From assembly GCA_035707805.1 (NCBI GenBank), contig DASSTS010000019.1, positions 62,001 to 126,000 on the forward strand: 64,000 nt of DNA, given 5' to 3'. Of the stretch, positions 27,709 through 36,074 are shown in pieces; the first letter of the stretch is position 1, and each line of letters begins with the position of its first letter. The translations under genes and the position numbers were made by a program. The stretch is from Castellaniella sp035707805 (GTDB lineage: Bacteria; Pseudomonadota; Gammaproteobacteria; Burkholderiales; Burkholderiaceae_B). The notes beneath the pieces were generated by a model. That model was not told the DNA's origin, made no database searches, and worked only from the letters and a program-made list of their open reading frames with translations.

Positions 27709-28650
27709 ATGAAACGCACGACTGACAAAGTCATCATCACCTGCGCCCTCACGGGCGGCATTCACACGCCCACCATGTCGCCGCATCTGCCGCTGACGCC
27801 GGACCAGATCGCCGGACAGGCCATCGAGGCGGCCGAGGCCGGCGCCGCCATCCTGCACCTGCACGCCCGGAACCCGGCCGACGGCCGGCCCACCCCCGAC
27901 CCGGAAGTCTTCAAGCGCTTCGTGCCTCGGATCAAGGCAGCCACCGACGCCATCATCAACATCACGACGGGCGGCACGACCCGCATGACGCTGGACGAGC
28001 GCCTGGCGTATCCGCTGCTGGCCAGGCCCGAGATGTGCTCGCTGAACATGGGGTCGATGAATTTTTCCATCCATCCGGTCGCGCGCCGTATCGGCGAATG
28101 GAAATACGACTGGGAACAGCCCTACGTCGAGGGGATGGAAGACCAGATATTCCGCAATTCCTTCAAGGACATCGCGCACATCCTGCGGACCCTGGGGCAG
28201 ACCCACGGCACGCGCTTCGAGTTCGAATGCTATGACGTCGGCCACCTCTACAACCTGGCGCATTTCGTGGACGAGGGCCTGGTGCGGGGGCCGCTGTTCA
28301 TCCAGTTCATCTTCGGCGTGCTGGGCGGCATCGGCGCCGACCCGGACAACCTGACCCACATGCGCAGCGTCGCCGACCGCCTGTTCGGCCGCGAGAACTA
28401 CCGGTTCTCCGTGCTCGGCGCGGGCCGCCACCAGATGGCCCTGTCGGCGATGTCGGCGGTCATGGGCGGCAACGTCCGCGTCGGGCTGGAGGACAGCCTG
28501 TTCCTGTCGCGCGGCGAGCTCGCGCCCTCGAATGCGGAACAGGTGCGCAAGGTCCGCCGCATCCTGGAAGAGCTGTCGCTGGAGATCGCGACGCCCGACG
28601 ACGTGCGGCGGATGCTGGCGCTCAAGGGCGCCGACGCGGTCGGATTCTAG
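27709..28650 (+). CDS. Beta-keto acid cleavage enzyme (BKACE, DUF849 family)
   Basis: 313 residues. BKACE enzymes are zinc TIM-barrel proteins that transfer the acyl end of a beta-keto acid to acetyl-CoA, giving acetoacetate and a new acyl-CoA; members include 3-keto-5-aminohexanoate and dehydrocarnitine cleavage enzymes. Family features seen are CALTGGIHTPTMSPHLPLTP, the zinc His pair H50 and H52 in ILHLHARNP, DGRPTPD, and the late VGLEDSLFLSRGELA region. The start is the ATG at 27709 (MKRTTDKVI), 41 bases after livF; an in-frame ATG at 27691 is possible. Probably co-transcribed with the importer, linking uptake and cleavage. Substrate not known. Confidence 0.88.
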   Translation: MKRTTDKVIITCALTGGIHTPTMSPHLPLTPDQIAGQAIEAAEAGAAILHLHARNPADGRPTPDPEVFKRFVPRIKAATDAIINITTGGTTRMTLDERLAYPLLARPEMCSLNMGSMNFSIHPVARRIGEWKYDWEQPYVEGMEDQIFRNSFKDIAHILRTLGQTHGTRFEFECYDVGHLYNLAHFVDEGLVRGPLFIQFIFGVLGGIGADPDNLTHMRSVADRLFGRENYRFSVLGAGRHQMALSAMSAVMGGNVRVGLEDSLFLSRGELAPSNAEQVRKVRRILEELSLEIATPDDVRRMLALKGADAVGF

Positions 28651-28658
28651 TGCGTCGT

Positions 28659-28680
28659 CCGGGCGGCGCGCGCCGCCCGG
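28659..28680. terminator. Perfect palindrome between convergent BKACE and SDR genes
   Basis: A 22-base perfect palindrome with half-site CCGGGCGGCGC lies 8 bases after the BKACE stop and 10 bases before the SDR stop. The position fits a bidirectional terminator; there is no T-run. Confidence 0.5.
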
Positions 28681-28690
28681 GCCGCCCCGG

Positions 28691-29482
28691 TCACAGGTAT
28701 TCGACGTTGCCGTCCACGCTGATGGCCTGGCCGGTGACGTTGGCGGCCGCCGGGGTGGACAGGAACAGGACCATGGCGGCGATGTCCTCGGCCGAGACCA
28801 TGCGGCGCAGCGAGATCTTGCCGAGATACTGTTCCCGCATGGCCGCGTCGTCCAGGCCCAGCGCCTGCGCGCGCGCCGCGATGACCCGGTCCATCCGCGG
28901 GCCGGCGACGACGCCGGGCAGCACGGCATTGACGCGGACGCCCTCGGGGCCCAGTTCGGCCGCCAGGGATTTCATGAGGCCGACGATGGCCCATTTCGTC
29001 GCCGCGTAGGGCGTGCGGAAGGGATAGCCCAGGCGGCCCGCCACGGACGACATGGCGATCACGTGCGGGTTGCGGGACGATTGTTTCAGGTGGGGGACGG
29101 CGTGGCGCAGGAAATAGAACTGGCTGTTCAGGTTGGTGTCGATGGTGCGTTCCCAGTCCGGCGCGGCCAGGGCGTCGATGCCGCCCGTCGGTCCGGCGAT
29201 GCCGGCGTTGTTGACCAGCACGTCCAGGCCGCCCAGGGCCTGCGCGGCGGCATCGACGGTGCGGGCGACCTCGTCTTCCCGCCCGACGTCGGCGACCGAG
29301 CCCTGCGCGCCCGGATGGCGTTCCCGGAAAGCCGCCAGGGCCTGGGCGTCGATGTCGCAGACGTAGACGTCCGCACCGGCCTCCAGGAAGCCCTCGGCGA
29401 TGGTGGCGCCGATGCCGGCGGCGCCGCCCGTGACCAGCACTTTGAGCCCCGCGGGGACGAGCAGCCTTTGGATGATCGACAT
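28691..29482 (-). CDS. SDR family oxidoreductase
   Basis: 263-residue short-chain dehydrogenase. The cofactor loop is VTGGAAGIGATIAEG near residue 18, NNAGIAGPTGG near 90, and the catalytic Tyr-Lys in TPYAATKWAIVG. The ATG at 29482 lies 1 base after the stop of the upstream SDR, so the two are co-transcribed. Both face away from the AraC regulator. Substrate unknown; a hydroxy-acid or diol intermediate of the BKACE route is the contextual guess. Confidence 0.87.
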   Translation of the reverse strand: MSIIQRLLVPAGLKVLVTGGAAGIGATIAEGFLEAGADVYVCDIDAQALAAFRERHPGAQGSVADVGREDEVARTVDAAAQALGGLDVLVNNAGIAGPTGGIDALAAPDWERTIDTNLNSQFYFLRHAVPHLKQSSRNPHVIAMSSVAGRLGYPFRTPYAATKWAIVGLMKSLAAELGPEGVRVNAVLPGVVAGPRMDRVIAARAQALGLDDAAMREQYLGKISLRRMVSAEDIAAMVLFLSTPAAANVTGQAISVDGNVEYL

Positions 29483-29483
29483 G

Positions 29484-30224
29484 TCAGATCCTCAGTCCGC
29501 CGGTGACCTCGATCACGGCGCCGTTGATGTAGCTGGCCTCGTCGCTGGCCAGGAAGGCGTACAGATTGGCGACCTCTTCGGGCTGGCCGAGGCGGCGCAG
29601 CGGCACCTGGCCGCTCATCCGCGTCAGGACGGTGTCCGGCACGCTGTCGAGCATCGGCGTCTGGATGAAGCCGGGCGCCACGGCGTTGACGCGGATGCCC
29701 TTGGGGCCCAGTTCGCGGCACCAGGTCCGGGTGAAGCCGATGACGCCGGCCTTGGCGGCGGCGTAGTTGGTCTGGCCGAAATTCCCGTGCAGGCCCACCA
29801 CCGAGCTGGCATTCAGGATGACGCCGCCGCCGCGCTCGATCATGCCGGGGACCACGGCCTGGGCGGTGTTGAAGACGCCCTTGAGGTTCACGTCGATCAC
29901 GGCGTCGAACTGCGCCTCGGTCATTTTCTCGAAGCGCGCGTCGCGCGTGATGCCGGCGTTGTTCACCAGGATGTCGATCCGGCCGAACTGGTCCAGGACC
30001 GTGCGGACCACGCCGTCCACGGCGCAACGGTCGGCGACGTCGGCCCCGGCGCCGAGGGCCGGCACGCCGGCCGCCTGGCAATCATGGACCGTCTGGCGCA
30101 CGGCGTCTTCGTGGATGTCGCAGGCGACGATCGTCGCGCCTTCCTGGGCGAACCTGAGCGCGGTTGCCGCGCCGATCCCGCGTCCGGCACCGGTGATCAG
30201 TGCGACTTTGCCTTGTAGTTTCAT
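29484..30224 (-). CDS. SDR family oxidoreductase (FabG/PhaB-like)
   Basis: 246-residue reductase starting MKLQGKVALITGAGRGIGAAT. NNAGITRDARFEKMTEAQFDAVIDVNL and YAAAKAGVIGFTR place it close to 3-oxoacyl-ACP / acetoacetyl-CoA reductases. The ATG at 30224 is chosen because an in-frame extension to 30353 would cross the divergent promoter region and overlap the AraC start. First gene of the two-SDR operon. Given an adjacent enzyme that makes acetoacetate, a 3-oxoacyl reduction or 3-hydroxyacyl oxidation role is plausible. Confidence 0.87.
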   Translation of the reverse strand: MKLQGKVALITGAGRGIGAATALRFAQEGATIVACDIHEDAVRQTVHDCQAAGVPALGAGADVADRCAVDGVVRTVLDQFGRIDILVNNAGITRDARFEKMTEAQFDAVIDVNLKGVFNTAQAVVPGMIERGGGVILNASSVVGLHGNFGQTNYAAAKAGVIGFTRTWCRELGPKGIRVNAVAPGFIQTPMLDSVPDTVLTRMSGQVPLRRLGQPEEVANLYAFLASDEASYINGAVIEVTGGLRI

Positions 30225-30303
30225 GCTGATTTCTGTCTCCCGAATGAGGCGCACGGACAGGCCATGCGCGGCCGCTGGGGGAAGAGTAATCGAGTCCCGG
30301 ATG

Positions 30304-30339
30304 GATGATAAGATCAATATCGGACGTCCGCATATCATC
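30304..30339. promoter_or_regulatory. Candidate operator region between the SDR operon and araC-type gene
   Basis: GATGATA (30304-30310) and TATCATC (30333-30339) form an inverted repeat, and CGGACGTCCG (30321-30330), a perfect 10-bp palindrome, lies between them. The cluster lies in the 134-bp divergent gap, 20-55 bases before the regulator start. AraC proteins usually prefer direct repeats, so which protein binds is open. Confidence 0.4.
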
Positions 30340-30358
30340 AACGGAAATCCCATTTGCC

Positions 30359-31399
30359 ATGCGAAACCGCCCGCCGACCTATAACGAACGCATCTACGCG
30401 CCCTACAAGATCGCCGCGCTGGTGGAGGTCTTGTCCGAACAGGGCATCGAGCCGTCCCGCAGCCTGCAGGGCACGGGCGTGGACGAGCACTGCATCTACG
30501 ACGCCACCGCGCTCACCTCGATCCGGCAGTACGTGGAGGTCTGCGGCAACGCCTTGGTCCTGGGCGCCGATCCCGCCACGCCCTTCCTGACCGGCGGGCG
30601 CCTGCACCTGTCGGCCTACGGCATGTACGGCTACGCGCTCATGTCCTGCCTGGAGATGCGCGATTATTTCCTGCTGGGGGTGAAATACCACTCCCTGGCC
30701 ACGCCGACCCTCAGCATCGAATGGGCCGAACGCGACGACAAGGCGGTCTGGACGTTTCCCGACGCGATCGTGTGCAATGACTCGCCGGACATCCGCCGCT
30801 TCCTGATCGAGCAGCAGTACACCCAGCACGTGACGCATCTGCAGGACGTGTTCGGCCGGCCCTGCTTTCCCGTCAAGGCGTATTTCTCGTACGCGGCGCC
30901 GCCCTATGCGGCAATCTACGAGCGATTCCTGGGCTGCCCCTGCGAGTTCGACCACGCCCAGTGCGAACTGCACTACGACGCGGCCATCCTGGGCCAGCGG
31001 CCGCTGCTGGCGCACCGGCTGACGGCGACCGTGCTGCAGCAGACCTGCGAAGGGCTGATCCGCAACGCCAGGACGCTGTCGGGCATGGCGGGCGAGGTCT
31101 ACCAGCGCCTGCTGAGGCGCCCCGGCGAGTTCCCGGGCATGGAGGCCATCGCGGCGCAACTGGGCATGACCTCGCGCAACCTGCGGCGCCATCTCAGCGC
31201 CGAGGGGACGTCGTTCTCGGCCATCCTGGACGACGTGCGCTGTTCCCTGGCGGTGGAGTACGTGCGCACCACCAAGATGAACGGCGACGACATCGCCCTG
31301 CTGCTGGGCTTTTCCGAGCCCACCAATTTCCGCCGGGCCTTCAAGCGCTGGACGGGCAAGACGACCCGCGAATACCGGATGGCCGAGGAATCGGCCTGA
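30359..31399 (+). CDS. AraC family transcriptional regulator
   Basis: 346 residues. The N-terminal two thirds look like the arabinose-binding-type sensor region of the OruR/ArgR-like AraC group. The C terminus (from about residue 240) is the double helix-turn-helix: AQLGMTSRNLRRHLSAEGTSF and IALLLGFSEPTNFRRAFKRWTG. The start is the ATG at 30359 (MRNRPPTYNERIYAPYK). Divergent to the two SDR genes, it probably controls them and perhaps the liv-BKACE operon. Confidence 0.9.
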   Translation: MRNRPPTYNERIYAPYKIAALVEVLSEQGIEPSRSLQGTGVDEHCIYDATALTSIRQYVEVCGNALVLGADPATPFLTGGRLHLSAYGMYGYALMSCLEMRDYFLLGVKYHSLATPTLSIEWAERDDKAVWTFPDAIVCNDSPDIRRFLIEQQYTQHVTHLQDVFGRPCFPVKAYFSYAAPPYAAIYERFLGCPCEFDHAQCELHYDAAILGQRPLLAHRLTATVLQQTCEGLIRNARTLSGMAGEVYQRLLRRPGEFPGMEAIAAQLGMTSRNLRRHLSAEGTSFSAILDDVRCSLAVEYVRTTKMNGDDIALLLGFSEPTNFRRAFKRWTGKTTREYRMAEESA

Positions 31400-31409
31400 G
31401 GGCCGGGGT

Positions 31410-31435
31410 GTCAGCGTCAGGCGTCAGCGTCAGGC
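31410..31435. repeat. 13-bp perfect tandem duplication
   Basis: GTCAGCGTCAGGC occurs twice in a row (31410-31422, 31423-31435). It spans the stop codon and last codons of the minus-strand dehydrogenase gene, giving its Asp-Ala-Asp-Ala end. Confidence 0.6.
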
Positions 31436-32394
31436 GGCCTGGCGGCCACCATGCCGATCAGATGCAGGGCCAGGCGCTCGCGCACCGCGTCGGCCCGCTC
31501 GGGCGTCCAGTCGCGCAAGCCCTTGCCGGCGCGCATGCCCGCACGGCCCTGGTCCAGCAATTCCGTCAGCAGCGGCGAGGGTCCGGTGCTGGTGTCCAGG
31601 TCGGGGAACAGGATCCGGTGGACTTCCCGGGTCAGTTCGAGACCCACCAGGTCGGCGTTCTCCATCGGCCCCAGCACGGGCAGCCGCATGCCGAAGCTGT
31701 GCTTGACCACCTCGTCGATGGTCTGCGCATCGCAGACCCCCCGCTGGACCAGCGAGATGGCCTCGCGCCACAGGGCGTGCTGCAGCCGGTTGCCGATGAA
31801 GCCCGGCACGTCCTTGAGCACCTTGACCGGCCGTTTGCCCACGGACTGCAGCAGATCGAACGTGTTTTCGAAGACGTCCTCGGCCGTATGGGCGGTGCGC
31901 ACGACCTCGACCAGCGGGACCAGGTGCGGGGGATTCCACCAGTGCGTGCCGACCAGGCGCGCCCGGGCCTGGGGGTCGAGCGCCTCGCCGATGCGCGTGA
32001 TCGGGATGACCGAGGTATTGCTGGCCAGGATGGCGGACCGGGGCGCCGCGGCCGCGATGTCGGTAAAGAGCCGCTGCTTGAGCTCGATCCGCTCGGTGGC
32101 GGCCTCGATCACGATCCCGGCCTGCGCCACGGCGGCCGGCAGCGAGGGTTCCAGGTGCAGCCTGCCGAGGACCGCGTCGGACTCCAGGCCCATCTGGTCC
32201 AGGCTGTGGGCGACGTGGCCGGGCGCCGCCCGCAGGGCCTCGTCGTTCGTGTCGGCGAGGGTGGTGTCGTGCCCCGCGGCGGCGAACACCTGGGCGATGC
32301 CCCGCCCCATGAGGCCGGCGCCGATGACGGCGACGTTCGATTTCTGCTGCGTGCGTGTGTTCAAGGTGGCGCTCCGTCCGTGATTGCAGGCCAT
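31417..32394 (-). CDS. 3-hydroxyacyl-CoA dehydrogenase family protein
   Basis: 325 residues. The N-terminal Rossmann domain carries VAVIGAGLMGRGIAQVFAAAGH near residue 21. The catalytic region is THWWNPPHLVPLVEVV, followed by VLKDVPGFIGNRLQHALWREA in the C-terminal helical domain. The family includes 3-hydroxybutyryl-CoA dehydrogenase, L-carnitine dehydrogenase and gulonate dehydrogenase. Single-domain length and the HWWNPP motif do not settle the substrate. It converges with the AraC gene and lies near a BKACE gene; a hydroxyacid-to-ketoacid step before cleavage is plausible. The start at 32394 may be late: a TTG ten codons in follows GGAG. Confidence 0.82.
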   Translation of the reverse strand: MACNHGRSATLNTRTQQKSNVAVIGAGLMGRGIAQVFAAAGHDTTLADTNDEALRAAPGHVAHSLDQMGLESDAVLGRLHLEPSLPAAVAQAGIVIEAATERIELKQRLFTDIAAAAPRSAILASNTSVIPITRIGEALDPQARARLVGTHWWNPPHLVPLVEVVRTAHTAEDVFENTFDLLQSVGKRPVKVLKDVPGFIGNRLQHALWREAISLVQRGVCDAQTIDEVVKHSFGMRLPVLGPMENADLVGLELTREVHRILFPDLDTSTGPSPLLTELLDQGRAGMRAGKGLRDWTPERADAVRERLALHLIGMVAARPPDADA

Positions 32395-32508
32395 GCTACG
32401 CGGGCGGCAGGGGGGCGATAAGATCCTGAAAGGACATTTCAGGGTGCGGACCGGACATGGCGGCGCGGCAGGCCGGCATCCGCCCGGCGCCGGGACCGCC
32501 CGGCCGCG

Positions 32509-33438
32509 TCACGCGAAGCGCGCCGCCCACCGGGCGGTCGCCGCGGCCAGAAAAGTCTCGGGGGATGCCGCGGGCAGGCGCGCGAACCCCAGGCGTTCCC
32601 AGGCGGCCTGCAGGCATTCCAGCGGCCTGTCCAGGTCCAGCGCCGGGGCGTGGTTCTGCTTCGAGAGCTTGCGTCCCCGCGGATCCAGCACCAGCGGCAC
32701 GTGCAGCATGCGCGGGCAGGGCAGGTCCAGCGCACGGGCCAGCTGCCGCTGGCGGGCGGTCGAGTCCAGCAGGTCGGCGCCGCGCACCACGTCCGTGATG
32801 CCCTGCAGGCCGTCGTCCACCACCACGACCAGCTGGTAGGCCCACAGGCCGTCGGCGCGGCGGATGATGAAGTCGCCGACCTCGCCGGCGACGTCCTGGG
32901 ACTGCGGGCCCAGCCAGCGGTCCCGGAATGACTCCACGCCGGGTTCGACCCGGAATCGCCAGGCGGGCTTGCGGGACGCGTGCGAGGGCGGGGACGGCGG
33001 GCTGGCCTGCGCGGCGCCGGCGTCCTGCGGCGGCGTCTCCGGGCCGGGATTCGCGGGCCGGGGCCGGCAGGTGCCGGGATAGGGGCCGGGCGGCAGGTCC
33101 CGCCGGCTGCAATGGCAGGCGTAGACGCGGCCCGCGGCCCGCAGCCGCTCGAAGGCCCCGGCGTACAGCGCGTGGCGGCGGGTCTGCCAGACCGGCGCCT
33201 CGTCCCAATGCATGCCCAGCGTGCTCAGCTGGTGCAGGATGGTGCGGTCGGCGCCGGGCACGGTGCGGGGTTCGTCGATGTCCTCGATGCGCAGCAGCCA
33301 GCGGCCCTGGTGGGCGCGGGCATCCAGGTAACTGGCCAGGGCGGCGACCAGCGATCCGGCGTGCAGGGGGCCGCTGGGGCTGGGGGCGAAGCGCCCCCGG
33401 TAGGGATCCCGGCTAGTGCGACAGCCGCCCGTCGTCAT
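32509..33438 (-). CDS. gluQ: Glutamyl-Q tRNA(Asp) synthetase
   Basis: 309 residues. It attaches glutamate to the queuosine base of tRNA(Asp), using a GluRS-like catalytic core without the anticodon-binding domain. It shows RFAPSPSGPLHAGSLVAAL (the HIGH-equivalent), RIEDIDEPR, the zinc ligands in YACHCSRRDL...YPGTCR, and KLSKQNHA (the KMSKS-equivalent). The start overlaps the smg stop by 26 bases, so the genes are coupled. A Pro-rich insertion follows the zinc site. Confidence 0.9.
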   Translation of the reverse strand: MTTGGCRTSRDPYRGRFAPSPSGPLHAGSLVAALASYLDARAHQGRWLLRIEDIDEPRTVPGADRTILHQLSTLGMHWDEAPVWQTRRHALYAGAFERLRAAGRVYACHCSRRDLPPGPYPGTCRPRPANPGPETPPQDAGAAQASPPSPPSHASRKPAWRFRVEPGVESFRDRWLGPQSQDVAGEVGDFIIRRADGLWAYQLVVVVDDGLQGITDVVRGADLLDSTARQRQLARALDLPCPRMLHVPLVLDPRGRKLSKQNHAPALDLDRPLECLQAAWERLGFARLPAASPETFLAAATARWAARFA

Positions 33439-33880
33439 CGGCCAGCAGTTCCTCGAACACCAGGTGGTCGACCTCGGCCTCCTGGCTCCAGAGGACCATC
33501 AGCGCCAGGACCTTGATCTCGGCCAGGGACAGGGGCGAATGGTCGGCCGCCTGCGCCGCCTCGATCAGGATCTCGCGCAGCGCCGGGGGCAGGCTGCCGG
33601 AATTTTCCAGGAAGCTGATGAAGCCGATGGCCTCGGTGCCCAGCGCCGAGTATTCCTCGTCCGTGTAGACGCGGGCGGCCTGGCGGCCGGCGTCGCGCGC
33701 GATGGCCAGCGGCAGGCAGCGTTCGGTGGTGCTGGCCAGGTCGCGCAGCCAGTTCAGGGCATCGTCGATGTCCTCGTGCTCGAAGCCCGCGGCCGCCAGC
33801 TTGCTGGCCAGGATCTCGGCGCGCGGGCAGGCCTGGGGCGTGTAATAGTTTTCGAACAGATAGACCAGAATATCGTACAT
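33413..33880 (-). CDS. smg: Smg family protein (DUF494)
   Basis: 155 residues starting MYDILVYLFENYY, the conserved opening of the Smg family; acidic and mostly helical. Function unproven. In many proteobacteria smg sits with dprA and topA; here it lies between mccA and gluQ. It is 141 bases downstream of mccA, and a GC-rich hairpin-prone stretch separates them. Confidence 0.87.
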   Translation of the reverse strand: MYDILVYLFENYYTPQACPRAEILASKLAAAGFEHEDIDDALNWLRDLASTTERCLPLAIARDAGRQAARVYTDEEYSALGTEAIGFISFLENSGSLPPALREILIEAAQAADHSPLSLAEIKVLALMVLWSQEAEVDHLVFEELLADDDGRLSH

Positions 33881-34021
33881 GGCAGCGGGTAAGGCGGTAT
33901 CCGCCGGCGGGCCGCCCGGAAGGGGCGGCTCGGTGGCCGGCCGGGACCGGTTCAGCGGACACCCTAGTGTACTTGATCCGCCCCCGTCCGGCGCCTTGCG
34001 GCCGCCGGGCGGGGCGGCGGC

Positions 34022-36064
34022 TCAGGACGGGGCCTGGGCCGTCTCCAGCGCGATCAGCGTCGCGCCTTCCTGGACCTGGTCGCCGACCGCATGGAAGACC
34101 TCTTGCACCGTGCCGTCGTGGGGCGCTTCGATGGTGTGCTCCATCTTCATGGCTTCCATGACGACCAGAGGCTGGCCCTGGCGCACGGCGTCGCCGACCG
34201 CGACGGAGACCGACAGGATCTTGCCCGGCATCGGGGCGGTCAGGCCGCCGCCGGCGTCGTCCGCCTGCCCGGTCGCCAGGGCGATCGGGTCGCGCCATTC
34301 CAGGGTGTGGCGCCGGCCGCCGGTGAACAGGTCCAGCCGCGGGCCCTGCAGATAGGCCTCGGCGCGGCGCTCGGCATCGCCCAGGCGCACCCGCAGGCGG
34401 CGGGGGTGATGGCCCTCGGCCTGCCAGTGGAAGGGCTGCGAGGGTCCCTGGTCCACCGCCAGCTGCCAGTCCGTCCCCTCGCGCAGCAGCCGGACCCGGC
34501 GTTCGCCCTGCGCGTCCTGCAGGGGCAGGACGCGCTCGTAGCGGCCGCCCACGCGCCAGCCGTCGGCCCGCTGCCAGGGGCCCGGCGCCGGGGCCTGCGG
34601 TCCGCCGGCCGCCGGGGCGTCCGGCCCGGCCAGGCCCTCGCGGGCCAGCAGGGCGGCGGCGGCCAGGGCCAGCACCGCCTCGGGCGTGGGCTGCGCCGCG
34701 GGGAACAGGCGTTCGTGTTCCCGGGGGATCAGGCCGGTGTCCAGGTCGGCGGCGGCAAAGGCCGGGTCGTCCATCAGGCGCGCCAGGAAGGCGGTGTTGG
34801 TGTGCAGCCCGGTCGCCCGCACGGCCTCCAGCGCGCGGCGCATGCGCAGGCGGGCCTCTTCGCGGTCCTGGCCGTGCACGATCAGCTTGGCGATCATGGG
34901 GTCGTAGTAGGGCGTGATGGCGTCGCCCTCGCGCACGCCGCCGTCCACGCGCACCGGCCCGGGCTGGAAGGCCGCGTGCGCGGGCCACTGCAGCACGTCC
35001 AGGCGGCCGATGCTGGGCAGGAAGTCCTTGTCCGGATTCTCGGCGTAGATGCGCGCCTCGATGGCGTGGCCGCGGATGCGCAGCTGGTCCTGGCCCAGGG
35101 GCAGGGGCTCGCCCGCCGCCACGCGCAGCTGCCACTCGACCAGATCCTGGCCGGTGATGGCCTCGGTCACCGGGTGTTCCACCTGCAGCCGGGTGTTCAT
35201 TTCCATGAAATAGAAGCGGCCGTCGGGCTCTGCGATGAATTCCACCGTGCCGGCGCCCACGTAGCCCACCGCCCGGGCGGCCGCCACGGCGGCCTCGCCC
35301 ATGGCCTGGCGCCGCTCGGGCGTCATGCCGGGCGCGGGGGCTTCCTCGATGACTTTCTGGAAACGGCGCTGCACCGAGCAGTCGCGCTCGAACAGGTGGA
35401 CGCACTGCCCGTGGGTGTCGGCAAAGACCTGGATCTCGATGTGGCGGGGCTTTTGCAGATAGCGTTCGACCAGCACCAGCGGGTTGCCGAAGCTGCTGGC
35501 GGCTTCGCGCTGGCAGGATGCCAGGGCGGCGGGGAAAGCCTCGTCGGATTCGACGATGCGCATGCCCTTGCCGCCGCCGCCCGCGCTGGCCTTGATGAGC
35601 ACGGGGTAGCCGATGGCGCGGGCCTGTTCCTGCAGGAACTCCGCCTCCTGGCGGTCTCCGTAGTAGCCCGGGACCAGCGGCACGTCGGCCTGGGCCATCA
35701 GGGTCTTGGCGGCGGATTTGCTGCCCATGGCGGCGATCGCCCGGGCCGGCGGGCCGATGAAGACCAGGCCCGCGTCTTCGCAGGCCTGGGCGAACTCGGC
35801 GTTTTCGGACAGGAAGCCGTAGCCGGGATGGATGGCCTGGGCGCCGCTCCGGCGCGCGGCCTCGAGGATGGCATCGGCCCGCAGGTAGCTGGCCTTGGGC
35901 TCGGCGCCGCCGATCGGCACGGCCAGGTCGCAGGCGCTGACGTGGCGGGCGCCGGCGTCCGCCTCGGAATAGACCGCGACCGTGCGGATCCCCAGGCGCC
36001 GCGCGGTGGCGGCGATGCGGCAGGCGATCTCGCCCCGGTTGGCAATCAGGATGGTATCGAACAT
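34022..36064 (-). CDS. mccA: Methylcrotonyl-CoA carboxylase biotin-containing (alpha) subunit
   Basis: 680 residues. It carboxylates biotin with ATP and bicarbonate for conversion of 3-methylcrotonyl-CoA to 3-methylglutaconyl-CoA in leucine degradation. Domains in order are biotin carboxylase (FDTILIANRGEIACRI at the N terminus, KASAGGGGKGMRIV near 160), the MCC-specific linker, and a biotinyl domain with the biotinylated Lys at about 640 in MEAMKMEH. It lies 10 bases after mccB. No hydratase gene intervenes, unlike many liu clusters. The paired carboxyltransferase next door supports MCC over acetyl- or propionyl-CoA carboxylase. Confidence 0.93.
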   Translation of the reverse strand: MFDTILIANRGEIACRIAATARRLGIRTVAVYSEADAGARHVSACDLAVPIGGAEPKASYLRADAILEAARRSGAQAIHPGYGFLSENAEFAQACEDAGLVFIGPPARAIAAMGSKSAAKTLMAQADVPLVPGYYGDRQEAEFLQEQARAIGYPVLIKASAGGGGKGMRIVESDEAFPAALASCQREAASSFGNPLVLVERYLQKPRHIEIQVFADTHGQCVHLFERDCSVQRRFQKVIEEAPAPGMTPERRQAMGEAAVAAARAVGYVGAGTVEFIAEPDGRFYFMEMNTRLQVEHPVTEAITGQDLVEWQLRVAAGEPLPLGQDQLRIRGHAIEARIYAENPDKDFLPSIGRLDVLQWPAHAAFQPGPVRVDGGVREGDAITPYYDPMIAKLIVHGQDREEARLRMRRALEAVRATGLHTNTAFLARLMDDPAFAAADLDTGLIPREHERLFPAAQPTPEAVLALAAAALLAREGLAGPDAPAAGGPQAPAPGPWQRADGWRVGGRYERVLPLQDAQGERRVRLLREGTDWQLAVDQGPSQPFHWQAEGHHPRRLRVRLGDAERRAEAYLQGPRLDLFTGGRRHTLEWRDPIALATGQADDAGGGLTAPMPGKILSVSVAVGDAVRQGQPLVVMEAMKMEHTIEAPHDGTVQEVFHAVGDQVQEGATLIALETAQAPS

Positions 36065-36074
36065 GGGGGCTTCC

